Shown in pieces: positions 32,587-36,215 of a DNA stretch of 36,215 bases. Source of the stretch: Coliplasma sp045538555 (GTDB lineage Bacteria > Bacillota > Clostridia > Oscillospirales > CAG-382); the NCBI GenBank assembly GCA_045538555.1, contig JAZSRP010000006.1:1-36215 (forward strand), in the 5' to 3' direction. A program made the translations under genes and the position numbers. A model generated the notes under the pieces. That model saw only the letters and a program-made list of their open reading frames with translations, was not told the DNA's origin and did not search any database. How positions within the stretch are numbered: position 1 is the first letter of the stretch; the number at the start of each line of letters is the position of its first letter.

Positions 32587-33666
32587 TTATTCGATATTAT
32601 CCAATTTTGCAAGAAACTCGGCAAACCAATCTTTATTTCGGTATGCGTCAAAACATTCCCACACCAACTCGGCTCTCAAATTTCGAACAATCTGCTTGTT
32701 ATCTTCGGGAGCATCTGCGACATGCCAGCCGTACACCAACGGATGCGTGAGCTCATGTGCTGTTACGGCTGTTGATTTAACTGCGCATTCAACAGCACGT
32801 GAAAGATGCTTTCTGATAACCGCTTCATCTTTTCCAAGAGATACTTCATCCTCGGCAATGCAACGATGCAATGTACAAAGCTGTCCCAACGATTCATAAC
32901 TCATATCGTCATTGGGATATGCCGCCTCAAACATATTTACTACAGCCATACTGACTTTTTGAACATAATCCTCACCGAAGCATTTTACGTTACACATATT
33001 CAGCCGCGCTGTCATATAGAACAGCACCTCCAGATACCAATGATTCGCAAAACTGAAGGGTTCGGTAAGCCAATCTTCCTCATCGTGTATCTGCATAAAA
33101 AGCATTTCTTGGCAATGATTGATTTGATGTGCGCGGCGCGCCCACTCGTCTGCTTTTTCAAAATTACCGTTTGCATGGTAGGTGCATGCAATCTGTCCGA
33201 TTGCTTGCCCTTGATAATAGCTGTTTCCGCCTTCGGAAATATTTGCCTTATAAATTTCCGTGCCGAGCTCAATAATCTCGTTTTGATATTTCACCTTATC
33301 TGTATCAAAATAAGTTGACATCAGCATTTCCTTGACGCGAATATCGCGGGGAAGTTTCTTGTACGCTTCACGCCACAGAGGAATGATTTCGGCTCGCTTT
33401 CCATCGCGGAAGAGTTTTTCGGCATTTGAACAAACTTCTTCAAAGTATTTGTCGGCGTCTATTTGTTCTACCTGTAACAATTCATCAACGGTGATGCCGT
33501 AATAGCGTGCGATATCCGGCAGCAATAGAATATCGGGATAGGTTACGCCGTTTTCCCATTTGCTCACCGCCTGATAGGAAACGCCAAGATACTCTGCGAG
33601 CCTTTCTTGTGAGATGTTTTTGGATTTTCTCAATTCTTTTAATTTATCTGCAAGACTAACGTTCAT
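32587..33666 (-). CDS. XRE-family regulator with TPR-like C-terminus, copy 3
   Basis: ATG 33666, 359 aa, leftward and convergent to copy 2. The N-terminus is a classic XRE HTH (KNISQERLAEYLGV, recognition helix SYQAVSKWENG, then TYPDILLLPDIARYYG). The C-terminal 290 residues are helical, with TPR-like pairs (IGQIACTYHANGNFEKADEWARRA) and several His and Cys. It is the third regulator of the same design here. AAGGAAC lies upstream of the start. Ligand and targets are unknown. Confidence 0.85.
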   Translation of the reverse strand: MNVSLADKLKELRKSKNISQERLAEYLGVSYQAVSKWENGVTYPDILLLPDIARYYGITVDELLQVEQIDADKYFEEVCSNAEKLFRDGKRAEIIPLWREAYKKLPRDIRVKEMLMSTYFDTDKVKYQNEIIELGTEIYKANISEGGNSYYQGQAIGQIACTYHANGNFEKADEWARRAHQINHCQEMLFMQIHDEEDWLTEPFSFANHWYLEVLFYMTARLNMCNVKCFGEDYVQKVSMAVVNMFEAAYPNDDMSYESLGQLCTLHRCIAEDEVSLGKDEAVIRKHLSRAVECAVKSTAVTAHELTHPLVYGWHVADAPEDNKQIVRNLRAELVWECFDAYRNKDWFAEFLAKLDNIE

Positions 33667-33789
33667 ATATATTGTTCCTTTCTTTGTTATTGTAGCTACG
33701 TTTTTATTATAGCAGTATGTTTCCCATATTCAATAACCGAGATTGATAAATTAAGTTGAACGACTCAACCAAATTGATAAAATATAAGA

Positions 33790-33807
33790 CTCGCGTTTTT
33801 GCGCGAG
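33790..33807 (-). terminator. Rho-independent terminator of the DUF6809-like gene
   Basis: CTCGCG/CGCGAG stem with a T-rich loop; on the minus strand it is followed by TCTTATATTTT. It lies 13 nt beyond the gene's stop. Confidence 0.6.
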
Positions 33808-33819
33808 CCTTATAAGCCG

Positions 33820-34092
33820 TTATTCATTCTCCGAAGTCATCACTTCGATAATCAACTTGATCCCGAGCGTGAACCCGCGCACGAACATCTCGCGCTCGGA
33901 GATACAGCACATCTCGTTTGTGCAGTTCACAAACTTTTCGAGAATCTCCTTTTCCTCGTCGTTCAGCCGAGCGTGCAGTTCTGTTTCAAGCTGTACGATT
34001 CGATCGAGCGCATCAGCGTAGTCGCTGCTCCGCTTTATCTCTCTTTCCCACGGGGCTATGTTGCCGTACCATAAATCCTCAAGGACGCTCAT
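33820..34092 (-). CDS. DUF6809-like small protein
   Basis: ATG 34092 with GAGGTGG 5 nt upstream; 90 aa. The start MSVLEDLWYGNI, a central Glu/Lys helix and the ending FVRGFTLGIKLIIEVM match small proteins annotated as DUF6809 in clostridial mobile elements. There is no signal peptide. Its start overlaps the end of the upstream small gene by 14 nt, so they form one transcript. The role is unknown. Confidence 0.7.
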   Translation of the reverse strand: MSVLEDLWYGNIAPWEREIKRSSDYADALDRIVQLETELHARLNDEEKEILEKFVNCTNEMCCISEREMFVRGFTLGIKLIIEVMTSENE

Positions 34093-34309
34093 TCGTGCCA
34101 CCTCGCTTTCCGATCGTTTCGTCAATAATCACCGCCGCTAACACCTTGCCAAACGCCTGAATCACGCTCTCGCCGTCGTCAAATTTGTATTTTCCGAAAT
34201 CCTCCAACGCCCGCTCGATGAACTCTTCCTTCACGTTCGGATAAAGCCTTCTCAACTCCTCCGGCACCATAACGAAAGAGCGATCACCGCTCGGTTCCTC
34301 CCGAGCCAT
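34079..34309 (-). CDS. small hypothetical protein (76 aa), element-type
   Basis: ATG 34309, ribosome site weak (AAAGAGCGG nearby). Acidic and helical, with VPEELRRLYPNVKEEFIERALEDFG in the middle, a pattern seen in small proteins of integrative elements that I cannot place in a named family. It overlaps the DUF6809-like gene by 14 nt. Confidence 0.6.
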   Translation of the reverse strand: MAREEPSGDRSFVMVPEELRRLYPNVKEEFIERALEDFGKYKFDDGESVIQAFGKVLAAVIIDETIGKRGGTNERP

Positions 34310-34437
34310 AACCGCTCTTTTTTCAGTATTTACTTGTTTCTTCCGTGCTATATGTACTACCTCCTTTTTCTCGGTAGCACATACAATATCACAGAAAACA
34401 CCGAAAGTCCAGAGGCGTTTTGCTAAAAGAGGAGATT

Positions 34438-35163
34438 TTATCCTTGCAATAGTTGCAGAGCAGTTGCTCCTAAAAGACCTATAACCTCACCATAAAACCA
34501 TCCATGTTTTTCGAGATGAGTCGAAAGTTTTGAAAACAAGCTCTTGCTTTTAGGAATATGTCGCGAGTCTTTAATATTTTCTATAAGTTCTTTTACCTCA
34601 CCTAACAATTCTTTCAAAGCATCGGCATCTTCGCCACCTTTTTCCTCTATCTCTTGTTCGATTCTTTGTATCGAGTTGTCCACAGACAAGGAAGAATTGA
34701 TTACATCTCCGAGAATCAAATTGCTGCCATTTGCAATGATGCTTCCAATGTTAATGCTTCCGTGATTGGTTTTAGATTCTTTTTCTTGAGCTATTTCCTT
34801 GTCTTCAAAATATGTAATCCCCTGAGGGGCAAGAACTGCGTACCACTCATTTATATAGGGTTGATATGATGTTACGACACCATACATTATAAGCTTTTCA
34901 AATTCTAAACCTATGGAATGATAATATGAACCAGGAAAAATCTCATGCTCTCCGCTTATGCGTCGGTTATCGTTGCCATCATATAGCGATAATAGTATTT
35001 TTAATATTTCTTCAGATGCTTTATCTAAAATTCGCATGCCGCCAACTATAGGTTGTCCATCGACAATAGCACGAGCTTGTGCCCTGCGCGCTTCTTGTTC
35101 TGCGATTCTTTTCGCTTCTCTTCTTTGCTTGTCTAATGCTCGTTCATAACTCGACTTTGCCAT
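34438..35163 (-). CDS. unknown protein downstream of the HEPN-like gene
   Basis: ATG 35163, 12 nt after the HEPN-like gene's stop, with AAGAGG 8 nt upstream; 241 aa. Four parts are visible: an Arg/Lys/Glu-rich helix (1-33); a winged-helix-like region (about 45-115) with a SLYDGNDNRRISGE loop; a short beta-like Gly/Asn/Ser stretch around SINIGSIIANGSN and LILGDVINSS (135-160); and an acidic coil ending in a Gly/Trp-containing hydrophobic tail, WFYGEVIGLLGATALQLL (222-239), which could insert into or lie on a membrane. No catalytic motif was seen. Its tie to the HEPN-like gene and hsdR suggests a defence partner; that is inference. Confidence 0.65.
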   Translation of the reverse strand: MAKSSYERALDKQRREAKRIAEQEARRAQARAIVDGQPIVGGMRILDKASEEILKILLSLYDGNDNRRISGEHEIFPGSYYHSIGLEFEKLIMYGVVTSYQPYINEWYAVLAPQGITYFEDKEIAQEKESKTNHGSINIGSIIANGSNLILGDVINSSLSVDNSIQRIEQEIEEKGGEDADALKELLGEVKELIENIKDSRHIPKSKSLFSKLSTHLEKHGWFYGEVIGLLGATALQLLQG

Positions 35164-35175
35164 ATCAGTTGCCTC

Positions 35176-35814
35176 TTATTCATCGTAGGAAGTTGGTTTT
35201 ATAATAAACTCACATTTTTCGTCACGACCATCACAATCTAAAACCTCGCACTCTTTGCATATCATCAGCCCGCACTTTTGGCAAAGCATATCTATAAAAT
35301 CCAAAACGCCTTTGTACGATTTTTCCATAAATGTTTTGGTGAATATTTCTGCTATCGGGAGTTTTGAGGTTCCTTTAGGAAGAGTTGCGCTAATCGGAAT
35401 ATATGAACCCTCGAATATTTCATTGCTCTTGAAATGTGTGATGTCGTTTCTCACTTTTATAATGTCTTGTAAAATGGCGTATGAAGTGTGTCCTTTAACA
35501 CTTATAAGATCTACACCGTATAAAATGCAAATGATCTGCAACTTTAATGCTTGATGCGCCTCTAATATTTTTTTCTCGACACATCCCAATCTTCGCCCTA
35601 AGATAGTATTCAAGGTGGTTTCGTATAAATTCACTACGAATGTTGCAGCAATAGAGCCATGATAAAGGTTCGGAAGCAATTTCGCTTCATTGATTTCGTC
35701 GAACGCTTCTTCGTCATTGTAATACAAAGCATTATCGTCGGTCATTTGCTTTATTTCGTTTTCTATAATTTCAAGGGATAATTTTTCAAAATTCAAAAAC
35801 AATCCGAAAGCCAT
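35176..35814 (-). CDS. HEPN-motif protein with C-terminal cysteine cluster
   Basis: ATG 35814 is used because GGAGG lies 9 nt upstream; the frame also begins at GTG 35832, which overlaps that site. 212 aa. A mainly helical domain ends in VRNDITHF, where RNDITH (122-127) is a textbook RNxxxH of HEPN RNases. Residues 178-201 hold six Cys in CQKCG, CKEC, C and C spacing, probably a zinc site. The gene follows hsdR by 33 nt and precedes the 241-aa gene by 12 nt, so it is embedded in a type I restriction operon, as HEPN anticodon nucleases such as PrrC are. Activity is unproven; HEPN-fold proteins without nuclease activity exist. Confidence 0.6.
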   Translation of the reverse strand: MAFGLFLNFEKLSLEIIENEIKQMTDDNALYYNDEEAFDEINEAKLLPNLYHGSIAATFVVNLYETTLNTILGRRLGCVEKKILEAHQALKLQIICILYGVDLISVKGHTSYAILQDIIKVRNDITHFKSNEIFEGSYIPISATLPKGTSKLPIAEIFTKTFMEKSYKGVLDFIDMLCQKCGLMICKECEVLDCDGRDEKCEFIIKPTSYDE

Positions 35815-35847
35815 ATGTTTGTACCTCCGCACGTTTAATTATTTACA

Positions 35848-36215
35848 TCACGCCGTAGCATTCGCGTTAATTTGTTCGATTATATTTCTGATACCGAGCC
35901 AAACGGATATATCGGTAAACACCTCGACGATACTACCTCTGTCGGTAAACGGAGGCTCTTGAAGCACGGACATGTCCTTCATCACGCCGTTGCGAACGAT
36001 ATATTCGATGATTTGGTTGACAAAATAAATCTGATCTGCGTCAAGACTAACGTCGTTCAAATACTGAGCAAACGCCGCTTTTGCCGCCGCCATATCAAGT
36101 CCGACGATTTCGCGAACAAACTCGCCAAGCGGTTTTTCGCCGTATTCGGCTTCATAGTCCTTTTTGCTTCCTACTTCACTCCAAAGAATGCGCTCGAGTG
36201 CTTTTACGTCGTCGG
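35848..36215 (-). CDS. hsdR: type I restriction enzyme R subunit, C-terminal part
   Basis: The frame is open to the right window edge (start lies outside); about 121 codons are visible, ending in TGA. The segment matches the conserved C-terminal end of HsdR: LERILWSEVG, then YGEKPLGEFVREIVGLD, then FVNQIIEYIVRNGVM and a closing FTDRGSIVEVF with a helical tail. HsdR is the ATP-driven translocase and nuclease subunit of type I restriction-modification. The HEPN-like and 241-aa genes follow on the same strand with a 33-nt gap; hsdM and hsdS must lie beyond the window. Confidence 0.88.
   Translation of the reverse strand, partial: DDVKALERILWSEVGSKKDYEAEYGEKPLGEFVREIVGLDMAAAKAAFAQYLNDVSLDADQIYFVNQIIEYIVRNGVMKDMSVLQEPPFTDRGSIVEVFTDISVWLGIRNIIEQINANATA

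Noticed and set aside
30030..33760. Shared operator with GAGATTGAT-like words upstream of XRE-TPR copies 1 and 3
   Set aside because: Similar words occur once on each side, but they are short, A/T-rich and not symmetric enough to call from two sites.
34544..34869. Plus-strand ORFs opposite the 241-aa gene
   Set aside because: Shadow frames of the minus-strand gene without ribosome sites; the minus-strand product has a credible operon context.

Overview
The window looks like chromosomal DNA of an uncultured, low-to-mid-GC Gram-positive Clostridia, most likely of the Oscillospiraceae/Ruminococcaceae type. The reasons are strong AGGAGG-type ribosome binding sites, several near-consensus sigma-A promoters with 17-nt spacers, many lipobox lipoproteins, dockerin-like modules on secreted proteins, a CotH-family protein, a one-piece tmRNA and an Xer recombinase. 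The taxonomic placement is inference; no rRNA gene is present.

Layout. (1) 1-3.9 kb is a worn accessory edge: two unrecognised ORFs (the first cut by the window start), a frameshifted small gene, a small lipoprotein, an orphan ORF, the decayed 3' end of a tyrosine integrase, a Cu/Zn superoxide dismutase and a frameshifted cysteine-cluster gene resembling flagellin lysine-N-methylase. (2) 4.0-12.9 kb encodes envelope and secreted functions: a 647-aa lipoprotein, a DHHW/AlgX-like lipoprotein, and an operon of a GT39-like membrane glycosyltransferase, a DUF4855-like protein and an 883-aa lipoprotein with a probable DUF5050-type beta-propeller. A membrane-anchored alpha/beta hydrolase lies convergent to it. 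(3) 13.9-18.35 kb is a four-gene operon behind a perfect TTGACA-17-TATAAT promoter: a CbbX/SpoVK-like AAA+ ATPase, two YbjN-like proteins and a DUF1887/Card1-like protein (CARF domain plus PD-(D/E)XK nuclease). No cas gene or CRISPR array is visible, and this is the most interesting unit here. (4) 18.4-24.2 kb holds a CotH protein with a dockerin tail, a metallo-beta-lactamase-fold lipoprotein with a DUF3006 partner, a Nudix cassette that appears to have landed inside a bidirectional terminator together with an array of small hairpins, a polysaccharide deacetylase with an internal dockerin, and a CBM9-like protein. (5) 24.3-27.5 kb is core: xer, acyl-ACP thioesterase, smpB, a zinc-phospholipase-C-like gene and ssrA (tmRNA).

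(6) From the 3' end of ssrA to the right edge lies an accessory island. A large serine recombinase, interrupted by two in-frame amber codons, runs backwards into ssrA. Beyond it are a small basic protein, structured non-coding DNA, three XRE-TPR regulators, two small element-type genes, and the tail of a type I restriction operon. In that operon hsdR (open at the right edge) is followed by a gene with a HEPN-type RNDxxH motif and a gene of unknown function. The island therefore looks like a partly immobilised element carrying defence genes. Its far end and second attachment site are not in the window.

TAG is rare as a stop in this window. Among the genes whose stop codons I checked, only the SodC and thioesterase genes end in it, which gives context for the two TAG codons in the recombinase.
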